Assembly (NCBI GenBank): GCA_025929715.1
Contig: JAICPS010000003.1
Coordinates: 1-37,296 of the forward strand
Source of the DNA: Anaerolineae bacterium
Lineage (GTDB): Bacteria > Chloroflexota > Anaerolineae > Promineifilales > Promineifilaceae
Length of the DNA: 37,296 nucleotides
Direction of reading: 5' to 3'
Position numbers and translations under genes: made by a program. Shown here piece by piece: positions 26,938 through 35,803 of the stretch (position 1 is its first letter; each line of letters begins with the position of its first letter). The notes under the pieces are model-generated. The model made no database searches. It was not told the DNA's origin and saw only the letters and a program-made list of their open reading frames with translations.

Positions 26938-28017
26938 CTACGTGGGTTTTTGGCGCCGGCTAAAGAACCAGATTAGGAACAGGACCGCCGCGGTCAACAA
27001 AGCTATTCCGGCGATCTGACGTTCGCGGTCGACCAGCTCGGTGTCCGGCGCGGTTTTGGCTACCCACTCGAAAGTCTCCAGCATCCCGGCCTGCAAAGGA
27101 CGCGGATGCCAGCCTAACTCGGTGCGCGCTTTGTCGGCCCGCGCGGCGTATGTTACACCGGTGCTTTCGAGCGCTTCGCGGCTGACATAAGCGGGTAAGG
27201 GAACGACGGCGCTTAGCGCACCGGCGAGCGGCGCTAATGCATGCAAGAAGCGGGCGGGGATGCGTATCGGCGGGGCGCCTTTTCCGGTCAGGTAGGACCA
27301 AAAATCAAACATCTCGCCAAATGGCACGGCTGGTCCTGCAAGAATGTAGCTTTCCCCAATTCTCCCCTTCTCGGCAGCGAGAATGATCCCTTCGGCGATG
27401 TCTTCTACATGGGCGAAAGTTAGCGTGGTCTCGGGTCCCGGCAATAAGGGACTGCCCTGATAAAACATCGACATCAGGTCGCCCACAACGCTGTGGTCGC
27501 CGGGCCCATAGGCGGCGCCGGGCATGACAATGATAATTGGCGCGCCCTGCTCGATGAGCGGCTCGGCCACTTTGTAGTGAGCCAGCCACTTAGTACGGTC
27601 GTATTCCGTCAGAAATGGACCGCTGCTGCGATAATTTTCATCCACCAGCTGGCCTTTCGTGTCGCCAAAGACGGCGACGGAGCTGGCATAAACAATCTTT
27701 GGCACATCCAACTCTTGAGCAAGACTTAACACCTTGCGCGTTCCGCCCACGTTGATCGCTTCGGCCTTCATCCAGTCCGGCGAACCGACCTTATACCATC
27801 CCGCGATATGAAAGACGACGTCGGCGTCCCGCATCCCCTCGCGCATCGATTCTTTATCTGTAACATCTCCACGAGCGATTACAGCGCCCATGGCGCGCAA
27901 TGTTTCGGCGCTGCTTTCTGTACGCGCCAGGGCGACCACTTTATATCCGCGCCGGATCAGGGCGCGCACCAGGTGGCCGCCGACGAAGCCACTACCACCG
28001 GTTACAAATGCTCTCAT
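26938..28017 (-). CDS. NAD-dependent epimerase/dehydratase (SDR, HpnA-like) with C-terminal TM helix
   Basis: MRAFVTGGSGFVGGHLVRALIRRGYKVVALAR; YDRTKWLAHYKVAEPLI; C-terminal IAGIALLTAAVLFLIWFFSRRQKPT. Confidence 0.85.
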   Translation of the reverse strand: MRAFVTGGSGFVGGHLVRALIRRGYKVVALARTESSAETLRAMGAVIARGDVTDKESMREGMRDADVVFHIAGWYKVGSPDWMKAEAINVGGTRKVLSLAQELDVPKIVYASSVAVFGDTKGQLVDENYRSSGPFLTEYDRTKWLAHYKVAEPLIEQGAPIIIVMPGAAYGPGDHSVVGDLMSMFYQGSPLLPGPETTLTFAHVEDIAEGIILAAEKGRIGESYILAGPAVPFGEMFDFWSYLTGKGAPPIRIPARFLHALAPLAGALSAVVPLPAYVSREALESTGVTYAARADKARTELGWHPRPLQAGMLETFEWVAKTAPDTELVDRERQIAGIALLTAAVLFLIWFFSRRQKPT

Positions 28018-28181
28018 GCGTGCTTCCTCTTGGCTCTTTTTCGGGCTATGCTGCTACCTGACGCCTGATCTGTCTGACCATTACGCGCTACATTATACCT
28101 GAGTCGCTTTGCCCTGACACACCGCGGCTGGGAAAACAACGGCATACATGTCTACTACAAAGCAGATGAGCGCCGTACGAT

Positions 28182-28211
28182 TTGACGCCATTTCTACGGG
28201 GGACTTATAAT
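28182..28211 (+). promoter_or_regulatory. Putative sigma70-type promoter (TTGACG-18-TATAAT)
   Basis: TTGACG 28182..28187, TATAAT 28206..28211; 41 nt before ATG 28253. Confidence 0.65.
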
Positions 28212-28252
28212 CGCTCCATTGTCTGTGACGCAGTGCGGCAGAGGAGTAGACA

Positions 28253-28708
28253 ATGCGGCTGATCAAGCGTTATCCAAATCGAAAGTTGTATGACATGGAA
28301 GACAAAAAGTACGTGACCCTGAATGACATTTCGCGGTTGATTCGCGAGGGATATGAAGTTCAGGTCATAGGCCATCCAAGTGGCGACGATCTCACTGCGG
28401 TCACCCTCACGCAAATAATCTTCGAGCAGGAGAAGAGCCAGGCAGGATTCTTGCCCAGATCCGTACTTACCGGGCTGGTTCGGGCCGGTGGAGAGCGGCT
28501 GAGCACACTACGGCGCGCGCTGGCGTCACCGTTGGAATTACTGCATCACGTCGACGAAGAAATCGACCAACGCGTGCGCGTGCTTATCCGCCGTGGTGAG
28601 CTTGAAGAAGCGGAGGGTATGCGGCTGAGAGAAAAGTTACTGGCAATTGGCGGCTTTCGTAATGAGACATCGCCGTCCGAGTTGCGAGAGCACGATGCGG
28701 ATCTTTGA
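28253..28708 (+). CDS. Polyhydroxyalkanoate synthesis regulator (PhaR-like) DNA-binding domain protein
   Basis: N-terminus [39 protein letters not shown] matches the PHB/PHA accumulation regulator domain. Confidence 0.85.
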   Translation: MRLIKRYPNRKLYDMEDKKYVTLNDISRLIREGYEVQVIGHPSGDDLTAVTLTQIIFEQEKSQAGFLPRSVLTGLVRAGGERLSTLRRALASPLELLHHVDEEIDQRVRVLIRRGELEEAEGMRLREKLLAIGGFRNETSPSELREHDADL

Positions 28709-28711
28709 GCA

Positions 28712-29161
28712 ATGCAATTCTCTGATGTCGTAATGATTGGCGCTCCTCGCGAGCGTGTATGGACGGTGCTTGTCGATCCTCACGCAATTGGCTTTTGTGT
28801 GCCGGGCCTCGCCGACGTCGAAATATACGACGACGTGTCGTTTGGGGGTCAGGCAACTCTCCAGATGGGCTCGACGGCGCTGTCGTTTCCAACTCGTGTT
28901 ACCTGGATCGAGCAAAATGCTCCGGAGGGAGGCTGCCTGCTGGCTTCAGCAGTTATTGCCGGGTTTGAGATCGAAGGACGCGGTAATATCGTGCTGGCAG
29001 AGGGCGAGGCAGGAGAGACAACGCTGGCCTGGGATGCGACAATGGCTATGCCTGCGAAACTTTCGGGGAATCCAATCATGGTGCAGATGGTGCGCATGTT
29101 CGCCACGCGCTTTATCCAGGGCTTCTTTCAGTGCGTCCAGGCGCGGCTTGAGTCTGTTTGA
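28712..29161 (+). CDS. SRPBCC/CoxG-like protein (CO dehydrogenase subunit G family)
   Basis: MQFSDVVMIGAPRERVWTVLVDPHAIGFCVPGLADVEIYDD...GRGNIVLAEGEAGETTLAWDATMAM. Confidence 0.75.
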   Translation: MQFSDVVMIGAPRERVWTVLVDPHAIGFCVPGLADVEIYDDVSFGGQATLQMGSTALSFPTRVTWIEQNAPEGGCLLASAVIAGFEIEGRGNIVLAEGEAGETTLAWDATMAMPAKLSGNPIMVQMVRMFATRFIQGFFQCVQARLESV

Positions 29162-29186
29162 CATCGCCTGCCCATTTTGTTAAAAT
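29158..29186 (+). promoter_or_regulatory. Promoter of tRNA-Glu (TTGACA-17-TAAAAT)
   Basis: Consensus -35 TTGACA 29158..29163 overlapping the upstream stop codon, 17-nt spacer, TAAAAT 29181..29186. Confidence 0.75.
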
Positions 29187-29201
29187 TCGGTTTCGTCATT
29201 G

Positions 29202-29274
29202 GCCCCATTCGTCTAGTGGCCCAGGACGCGGCCCTCTCAAGGCCGAAACAGGGGTTCGAGTCCCCTATGGGGCA
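29202..29274 (+). tRNA. tRNA-Glu, anticodon CTC
   Basis: Cloverleaf: acceptor GCCCCAT/ATGGGGC, anticodon stem CGGCC-CTCTCAA-GGCCG, T arm AGGGG-TTCGAGT-CCCCT, discriminator A; CCA not encoded. Confidence 0.95.
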
Positions 29275-29286
29275 TAAAACAGTTAG

Positions 29287-29324
29287 GAGGCTTCGCGTGC
29301 GGCACAGCGAAGCCTCTTTTTTTT
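29287..29324 (+). terminator. Intrinsic terminator after tRNA-Glu
   Basis: GAGGCTTCGC-GTGCGGCACA-GCGAAGCCTC-TTTTTTTT. Confidence 0.92.
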
Positions 29325-29336
29325 CGGCCCAGGATA

Positions 29337-30992
29337 ATGCACGAACGGATACAAAAGCCCTCATCGCACATGCCGATTGATCGCACCCGCTACCGGCGGA
29401 TTACGCGTTTTTTCGCCGGAGTGATCATGCACCTGGCTTGGTGGGATATCTTATTACGTCGGCTGGCGGCGCAACGTGTTCTGGCTTCTCGCCCTGGACG
29501 CTGGCGTAAGCTCTCACGTCGTTTCCGCGAGCTCGCAGTGGAAATGGGCGGTGTTTTGATCAAGCTGGGGCAGTTCCTGAGCACGCGTGTGGACGTCTTG
29601 CCGCCGGAGATCACCGACGAACTTAAGGGATTGCAGGATGAAGTACCCGCGGTTGATTTTGAGGACGTCCGGCAGGTGCTGCACGAAGAGATCGGCGATT
29701 TCAGAGAATGTTTCGAGACAATCGAGGAAGCGCCGTTGGCAGCGGCATCCCTGGGGCAGGTTCACCGCGCCTGGTTGCATCCGCAGGTGGGTGATCAGGC
29801 GCAGAACGGCCGCGCCGTCGTCGTCAAGGTCCAGCGCCCGGGAATTGTGAAGCTTGTGCAGACGGACCTGGCGGCCTTACGAGCGGTGGCGCGCTGGATG
29901 ATGCGCTATAAGCCCATTCGCCGTCGCGCAAACATGCCCGCTCTGCTCGAAGAATTCGCCAACACCCTATGGGAGGAGCTGGACTATGATCAGGAAGCTC
30001 AGAATGCGGAGCGTTTTGCGGAGATGTTTGCCGCAGACGAGGGCGTCTACATTCCTTTCGTTTTTCGCCGCCATTCGACTGCTCGGGTCCTGGTGCTAGA
30101 AAACGTCGAAGCGATAAAGATCGTCGATCTCGACGCGCTGGACGCCGCGCAGATCAGCCGCAGCGAGGTGGCCGACCGCCTCCTGGACACCTATTTTCGT
30201 CAGATTTTTCGCGAAGGATTCTTCCACGCCGACCCGCATCCCGGAAACCTTTTTATCCAGCCACGAGATGACGCGCCGTGGACGCCCCAAAACGGGTCGC
30301 GCCCGTTCCGCCTAATCTTTGTAGACTTCGGAATGGTCGGCCGTATCGAGTCGCTGATGGGCGAGAACCTGACCAAGATTCTGGTGAGTGTCACGCAGAG
30401 AGATGCGCGCGCGCTCACCGAGGCCTACCGCGATTTGGGGTTTTTTCTACCTGGCGCTGACCTCGAACGAATTACCGAAGTACAGGCGCAGTTGCTGGAC
30501 GAACTTTGGGGCCGGAATCTGTTGGAATTAGCGCGGCCCGATCCACGTGAAGTTCAGCAGCTCACCAGAGAGTTCAGAGACCTTCTCTTTGATTTTCCCT
30601 TCCAGGCGCCGCAAGATTTCGTCTATCTCGGCAGGACGCTAGGTATTCTCTCTGGTCTGGCCTCATTCCTCAATCCGCAAATTAATCCCTGGTACCAGGT
30701 CGAGAAGTATGGGCGAGCGCTCATCCGCTCGAAAGAGGTGAGACAGGCAGGCTGGGAGAGCGTGTTGCAGAGTCTGAAGCCTCTGGTTACCCTTCCAGCC
30801 CAGCTCCAGCGTGTTCTTGCGGCTGCGGAGGAGGGTCGCTTGCGCATTGAGGCTGTGCCGGATCGCAAGACAGTGCGCCAGCTACAGCGCATGGAACGCA
30901 GCATCAGGCAGTTACAGGTCGCGATACTGGCGGCAGCGGGTGCGATTGCCGGGACGCTGCTTTATCTGGCACGCAAGTGGAGCGACGATTGA
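29337..30992 (+). CDS. ABC1/UbiB (AarF) family atypical kinase
   Basis: LIKLGQFLSTRVDVLPPEITDELKGLQDEVPAVDFEDVRQVL...EEAPLAAASLGQVHRAWL...VVVKVQRPGI...EGFFHADPHPGNLFI...FVDFGMVGRI. Confidence 0.95.
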   Translation: MHERIQKPSSHMPIDRTRYRRITRFFAGVIMHLAWWDILLRRLAAQRVLASRPGRWRKLSRRFRELAVEMGGVLIKLGQFLSTRVDVLPPEITDELKGLQDEVPAVDFEDVRQVLHEEIGDFRECFETIEEAPLAAASLGQVHRAWLHPQVGDQAQNGRAVVVKVQRPGIVKLVQTDLAALRAVARWMMRYKPIRRRANMPALLEEFANTLWEELDYDQEAQNAERFAEMFAADEGVYIPFVFRRHSTARVLVLENVEAIKIVDLDALDAAQISRSEVADRLLDTYFRQIFREGFFHADPHPGNLFIQPRDDAPWTPQNGSRPFRLIFVDFGMVGRIESLMGENLTKILVSVTQRDARALTEAYRDLGFFLPGADLERITEVQAQLLDELWGRNLLELARPDPREVQQLTREFRDLLFDFPFQAPQDFVYLGRTLGILSGLASFLNPQINPWYQVEKYGRALIRSKEVRQAGWESVLQSLKPLVTLPAQLQRVLAAAEEGRLRIEAVPDRKTVRQLQRMERSIRQLQVAILAAAGAIAGTLLYLARKWSDD

Positions 30993-31044
30993 GTGGCGTA
31001 AGCTTCCAGCTTGCAAGCCCGCGCAAGCAAGATGCTTATGCTAG
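30993..31044. repeat. Dispersed repeat copy 2 (52 bp, imperfect palindrome)
   Basis: GTGGCGTAAGCTTCCAGCTTGCAAGCCCGCGCAAGCAAGATGCTTATGCTAG; begins right after the UbiB-family stop codon. Confidence 0.85.
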
Positions 31045-31117
31045 GTTATTGAGCGCTACGGCGCCTCGGCGTGCGCCAGCTTGCAACCAATCCGCGCGTG
31101 GCTTGTCATTGTCAATC

Positions 31118-31963
31118 CTAGCCAACCAACCGTGCGCGGAGGATACGATCAAGCCGGAAAGTACGTTGCGCCTGCCGCATGTGGCAGAAAGCGATGACGT
31201 AGACCATTCCATCCTGTTCGCTGGCATAGAGCGGGCTGATCACCCGATCGGTTTCACCGCTACTTGTTTGATAGCGAATTTCTAGGGAGCAACGTCGCGA
31301 AAGCGCCTCGGCGAGTGGGAGCGGCAGAGACGGTGGCTGCCGCCAGGGAACATATATAGCGCCGCCCTGTGCGTGCAGCACATCGCCAACTGTATGCAAA
31401 TGCAACTTTTCCATCTGTTGCGCCATGCGCCTGAGAATGCCGATGGTCGTGTGTGCGTCGTTGAGCGCGCGATGTGAGCGGCCGGTGGGCACGCCCAGGC
31501 GGCGTGCGACATTTCCGAGGCTGTTTCGATCGAAGTAAAACAGGCGGCGTGCCAGTTGTAATGTGCAGATCCAGGCATTGGAAATGGTCAGGGTAGGGGC
31601 GGTGGTTGACGGCGGGGGCAGGAGAGCATATTCCATGCCCAGGAAGGCCGCGTCAAAGCGGGCGTTGTGCGCGACCAGCACCGCGCCGTCCAAAACCTCC
31701 CATAGGCGCTGCGCAATGCTGGAGAACGGCGGCGCGTCGACAAGATCTTCATCGTAGATCCCATTGACGCGCGAGGCGCCGGCATCCATGGGACGGCCGG
31801 GATTGACGATCTCGTTGAAGGTGGCCAGCTCATGCCATCCTTCCAGGCGCACGGCGGCGACTTCCACAACACGATGGCCGAGCGCGGGCGACAAACCGGT
31901 CGTTTCGGTATCCAGCACGACCAGCGGCGCCTGCGATAGATCCCGTTCCAGTAGACCCTCCAT
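31118..31963 (-). CDS. DnaQ-like (DEDDh) 3'-5' exonuclease with C-terminal WYL-like domain
   Basis: ExoI VVLDTETTGLSP, ExoII VAHNARFDAAFL, ExoIII HRALNDAHTT; C-terminus LAEALSRRCSLEIRYQTSSGETDRVISPLYASEQDGMVYVIAFCHMRQAQRTFRLDRILRARLVG matches the WYL pattern. Confidence 0.85.
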   Translation of the reverse strand: MEGLLERDLSQAPLVVLDTETTGLSPALGHRVVEVAAVRLEGWHELATFNEIVNPGRPMDAGASRVNGIYDEDLVDAPPFSSIAQRLWEVLDGAVLVAHNARFDAAFLGMEYALLPPPSTTAPTLTISNAWICTLQLARRLFYFDRNSLGNVARRLGVPTGRSHRALNDAHTTIGILRRMAQQMEKLHLHTVGDVLHAQGGAIYVPWRQPPSLPLPLAEALSRRCSLEIRYQTSSGETDRVISPLYASEQDGMVYVIAFCHMRQAQRTFRLDRILRARLVG

Positions 31964-32016
31964 GGCGGCATTGTATCAGAAACAGGAGATCTGAGTTAAG
32001 GGCGGAAGGTACTGCC

Positions 32017-32985
32017 TTAGCACCGCGCCTGTTCGAGCCACTCGCAAACGCTGGCGGTAGATACGTTGGCCCCGCACAGAACGACGGCGACGCGTTCGCC
32101 GGGCGTCACAGCTATTTTGCCATTCACAAGCGCCGCCAGGCAGCAGGCGGTCGCCGGCTCGGCCAGTAGTTTCTCTTTCACGAGCAATTCGGCGACCGCT
32201 CCCGTCGCTTCGGCGTCTGTAACCGTGACGACGTCGTCCGCATACCGCTGCACAATCTGGAAAGGAATTTCGCCCGGCCGGCGCGCGCCCAGACTCTCCA
32301 CAAGGGAGGTGATGGCGGGCAACTCCACGACCTCGCCCGCCTGCAGGCTCTGGTACATGCTGTCCGCTCCCATTGTTTCCACGCCAATCACGCGTGTGGC
32401 CGGTCGCAACTGTTTGACGGTTGAAATCACCCCGGCTATGAGCCCGCCGCCGCCAATGGACACGACGACGAGATCCACTTCGCGGAGCTGCTCCTCCAGC
32501 TCCATGATCATCGTGCCGGCGCCGGCCATCATATGGCGGTTGTCGAAAGGATGAACGTAAGTGCGCCCCGTCTGCGCCGCGACCTCCAGCGCCAGCCGGT
32601 TGGCGTCATCCCAGGCATCGCCGTGGAGCATGACCTCGGCACTCAGCGCGCGAATGGCTTCAATCTTGATTTGGGGCGTCCGTTTGGGCAGATAGATAGT
32701 CGCCGATACGCCCAGCAGGCGCGCAATATACGAGAGCGCCAGCCCGTGGTTTCCTCCCGAGGCAGTGATCATGCCGCGAGCCAGCTCGTCGTCCGTCAGA
32801 CTCAGAGCCGCGTTGCACGCCCCACGCACCTTAAATGAATGCGTGGGCAGCAGAGTCTCTAGTTTGAGATATATTTTAGCTCCGGTCAGCTCACTGTAAT
32901 GCGCTGAGCGATGCACCGGCGTCGGTGCCAGGTATTCGCCGATGCGCTCACGGGCTGCAATGATTTCGGGTAGGGGAATAAGCAC
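32017..32985 (-). CDS. PLP-dependent threonine/serine dehydratase-like enzyme
   Basis: YLKLETLLPTHSFKVRGACNAALSL, ASGGNHGLALSYIARLLGVSATIYLP, VSIGGGGLIAGV. GTG start at 32985 with SD AAAGGA preferred over the 33045 ATG. Confidence 0.88.
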   Translation of the reverse strand: MLIPLPEIIAARERIGEYLAPTPVHRSAHYSELTGAKIYLKLETLLPTHSFKVRGACNAALSLTDDELARGMITASGGNHGLALSYIARLLGVSATIYLPKRTPQIKIEAIRALSAEVMLHGDAWDDANRLALEVAAQTGRTYVHPFDNRHMMAGAGTMIMELEEQLREVDLVVVSIGGGGLIAGVISTVKQLRPATRVIGVETMGADSMYQSLQAGEVVELPAITSLVESLGARRPGEIPFQIVQRYADDVVTVTDAEATGAVAELLVKEKLLAEPATACCLAALVNGKIAVTPGERVAVVLCGANVSTASVCEWLEQARC

Positions 32986-33022
32986 GGTTGATTCCTTTGT
33001 TTGCGTATAATTTATGGCGTTG

Positions 33023-33028
33023 ATTATA
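33023..33028 (-). promoter_or_regulatory. Putative extended -10 (TGC-TATAAT) for the dehydratase gene
   Basis: Minus strand CAGTGCTATAATCAACG about 38 nt upstream of the GTG start; -35 not clear. Confidence 0.45.
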
Positions 33029-33076
33029 GCACTGTAGCAGAACACAAATACGCTTCAAGAAATGGCATAATTCTTT

Positions 33077-33104
33077 TTGCTACTCTCGCATTTTATGCTA
33101 TAAT
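33077..33104 (+). promoter_or_regulatory. Promoter of nusA operon (TTGCTA-16-TATAAT with TGC extended -10)
   Basis: TTGCTA 33077..33082; TGC TATAAT 33096..33104. Confidence 0.7.
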
Positions 33105-33135
33105 GTCTTTGCCAAAATTCTGCAGGAGCTGTGAA

Positions 33136-33165
33136 AAGTGGGCGACCCCCACTTTTTTGTTTTCC
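33136..33165 (+). terminator. Leader terminator/attenuator upstream of nusA, rimP-leader-like
   Basis: AAAAGTGGG-CGACC-CCCACTTTTTTGTTTT between promoter and nusA ATG. Confidence 0.75.
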
Positions 33166-33210
33166 TGAAGGTTACTTGATTACTTTTGTAGAGGTGTAGG
33201 TTTAGAGCGG

Positions 33211-35229
33211 ATGAGAAGCGAATTTATCTTAGCGTTTAACGAAATCTGCGAGGAACGTGGTCTGGCGAAGGACGTCGTCTTTGAGGCTTTGGAGACGGCC
33301 CTGGCCTCCGCTTACCGGCGCAATGTCAACGTTAGCAATACCCAGGAAATTCGGGTGGAAATTGACCAGCGTACCGGTGAACCGACGATCTACGCGGAGA
33401 AAGAGGTCGTGGATTCGATCATCGACAATCGAACCGAGGTGCTGCTTGAAGAAGCGCAGCGGCAAGGATTTACCGACGCACAAATGGGTGACACGGTGAT
33501 GGTCGTGAGCACACCACGAAACTTTGGGCGTATCGCGGCGCAAACGGCCAAACAGGTCATTTTGCAGCGCGTGCGCGAAGCCGAGCGCGAGCAGCTCTAT
33601 GAAGAGTTCCTGGACCGCGAAGGCGAAATTGTCAATGGCACGGTGCAGAGCGTCGGCGGACAGCATATCACGATTGGTCTGGGACGGACCGAGGCCATCA
33701 TGCCCCGCAGCCAGCAAGTGCGCAGCGAGCGGTACCGCCCGCACGACAAAATCCGCGTTTATCTTCTCGAAGTACGGCGCACAAACCGGGGTCCCCAAAT
33801 CGTGGTCAGCCGCAATCATCGCAACCTGCTACGCCGACTCTTAGAGCTTGAAGTGCCCGAAATATATAATGGGCAGGTTGATGTTAAGAGCATCGCCCGT
33901 GAAGCTGGCGCCCGGTCCAAGGTCGCCGTCGTCGCGCTGCAAGAAGGCGTGGATCCCGTCGGCGCGTGTGTTGGCATGCGCGGCGTGCGCATTCAAAGTA
34001 TCGTGCGCGAGCTGAATGACGAAAAGATCGACGTGATCGAGTGGGATCCTGATCCCAAGACGTTCATTGCCAAGGCCCTGAGCCCGGCGCGTGTCTCGCA
34101 GGTGCATCTGGACGACCATCCTGACGAGGGCAAGACGGCGATCGTCATTGTTCCTGACGACCAGTTGTCTTTGGCGATTGGTCGCGAGGGGCAAAATGCG
34201 CGCCTGGCAGCCAAACTGACCGGCTGGCGCATCGACATTAAGAGCCTGACGGAATCGGCTGTAGAGTCCCTGAGTAATCTGGACCATCCTGCCGCCGATC
34301 GCCGCGTCACCGCTGACAAGGATCTGGTGGAAAAGGCACAGCATATTTTGGCCAAGAAAGAGGCCGAGCGTCCCATTACGGCCGAAGATTACCTGGTTCT
34401 GGATCGTTTCGTGGCCGGCGTCGAGGGACGTGTAATCGACCAGCGCGCCGCGGATTACGAAGCAGTACGGAAAGAACGCGCCGCCGCGCGTAAGCTGATT
34501 CCGGATATAGCCTGGGATCTGGAGCTGGAAGAACTCGACTTACCGTTGAGCGTGCACAATCTTTTACTGGATCAGGGACTCACTTCGGTTGGCGACGTAC
34601 TTTACCGGCTGGAACTGGGTGACGAGGCGTTGCTGCGCATTGACGGCATCGACGACGAAGCGCTCGAAACCATCCACAGGCGAGTCGCCGAGACCGAAGA
34701 ACTCTGGCTTGAAGCCGAAGAAGCGTTGGAAGCGATTCCAGCCGAAGAGGTTGCGGCTGAGGCGGAAGTCGAGGGCGTCGCCGGCGGCGAGGAAGATGCC
34801 GCCGTTGAAGAAATCGACGAAGAAGTTGTGGTAGAAGAAGAGCCGGTACTCGAAGCCGAGGCAGTGGAAGAAGCTGGCGACATGGCAGCGGCCGAAGTTG
34901 CCGAAGCAGAAGTTGCCGAAGAAGAAGTTCACGAAGAGGAAATTCCGGCTATCGACGATCTTTCCACTTCACTGGTTGAGCCCAGACAACCGGAAAAGGA
35001 TGAACGTAAGAAGAAGGGCAAGGTCGTCGTGGTCTCGCGTACCCCTGGGGGTCGCGGTGAAGAAGAAGGCGAAGAGGACGAAACGGCCGATCAGCGCAAG
35101 GGCCGCCGTCTGGTCTTTGACGAAGAAGCCGGCCGCGTGGTCACCAAGCGCAAGCGCAAAGGTGGACGGCGCCGGCCGGAATGGGAAGAATTCGAGGATA
35201 TGGACATCGATGAACTCCTCGAAGACTAA
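33211..35229 (+). CDS. nusA: Transcription termination/antitermination factor NusA with long acidic/basic C-terminal extension
   Basis: N-terminal [35 protein letters not shown]1/KH core ([77 protein letters not shown]). Confidence 0.97.
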   Translation: MRSEFILAFNEICEERGLAKDVVFEALETALASAYRRNVNVSNTQEIRVEIDQRTGEPTIYAEKEVVDSIIDNRTEVLLEEAQRQGFTDAQMGDTVMVVSTPRNFGRIAAQTAKQVILQRVREAEREQLYEEFLDREGEIVNGTVQSVGGQHITIGLGRTEAIMPRSQQVRSERYRPHDKIRVYLLEVRRTNRGPQIVVSRNHRNLLRRLLELEVPEIYNGQVDVKSIAREAGARSKVAVVALQEGVDPVGACVGMRGVRIQSIVRELNDEKIDVIEWDPDPKTFIAKALSPARVSQVHLDDHPDEGKTAIVIVPDDQLSLAIGREGQNARLAAKLTGWRIDIKSLTESAVESLSNLDHPAADRRVTADKDLVEKAQHILAKKEAERPITAEDYLVLDRFVAGVEGRVIDQRAADYEAVRKERAAARKLIPDIAWDLELEELDLPLSVHNLLLDQGLTSVGDVLYRLELGDEALLRIDGIDDEALETIHRRVAETEELWLEAEEALEAIPAEEVAAEAEVEGVAGGEEDAAVEEIDEEVVVEEEPVLEAEAVEEAGDMAAAEVAEAEVAEEEVHEEEIPAIDDLSTSLVEPRQPEKDERKKKGKVVVVSRTPGGRGEEEGEEDETADQRKGRRLVFDEEAGRVVTKRKRKGGRRRPEWEEFEDMDIDELLED

Positions 35230-35245
35230 ATAAAAAGTTTGGCGC

Positions 35246-35272
35246 GCAGAGACGCCGTTACGGCGTCTCTGC
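35246..35272 (+). promoter_or_regulatory. Perfect intercistronic hairpin between nusA and ylxR
   Basis: GCAGAGACGCCG-TTA-CGGCGTCTCTGC, 12-bp stem, no U-tract. Confidence 0.7.
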
Positions 35273-35291
35273 CAATGCTTTATACGAGTAT

Positions 35292-35594
35292 GTGATGGCT
35301 TCCCGACAGCAGCGCCGCCGATACGTTCCCCAACGAACCTGTGTTGTCTGTCGCCAGAAGACCGACAAACGCAGGTTAACGCGGATCGTGAGCACATCGG
35401 AAGGACGTGTGGTCGTAGATAGCAGCGGCAAACTAGCGGGCCGTGGCGCCTATTTGTGTGAGAAGGTCTCCTGTTGGGAAGAAGCGTTGCGTGGAAGCGC
35501 GTTGAAGAGAGCTTTGAAGTCGGACGTTAGCCGGGAAGATCTGGCGCGACTTGCCGGGCGCCGGCCGGCAACGGAGAATGAGAACGCCGTGTAA
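35292..35594 (+). CDS. ylxR: YlxR/DUF448 family RNA-binding protein
   Basis: RTCVVCRQKTDKRRLTRIVSTSEGRVVVDSSGKLAGRGAYLCEKVSCWEEALRGSALKRAL; position between nusA and infB. Confidence 0.92.
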   Translation: MMASRQQRRRYVPQRTCVVCRQKTDKRRLTRIVSTSEGRVVVDSSGKLAGRGAYLCEKVSCWEEALRGSALKRALKSDVSREDLARLAGRRPATENENAV

Positions 35595-35699
35595 ACGACA
35601 ACGGTAGGTTCTCCGAGGCGCCGTTCGCCGTGACTGCCGGCGGTCTGTTGTAATTCGGCGGGCGCCTGAATCCGATTTTGAGCCGGTGAGACGTGCCCG

Positions 35700-35733
35700 A
35701 CACGGAGATGACAGAATATTGTTTTCTCCGTGT
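35700..35733 (+). promoter_or_regulatory. Hairpin in the roughly 200-nt infB leader
   Basis: ACACGGAGA-N16-TCTCCGTGT, perfect 9-bp stem. Confidence 0.5.
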
Positions 35734-35803
35734 CTGTGTCTGTAAGGCTGGCTACACGGTTGCGCGGTTGCGCTAGAAAGTTATAGATAGAGGAAGAGCG
35801 GAA

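Noticed and set aside
33166-33210. A rimP gene between the leader and nusA
   Set aside because: Only about 45 nt, no room for the gene; rimP is absent from this position.
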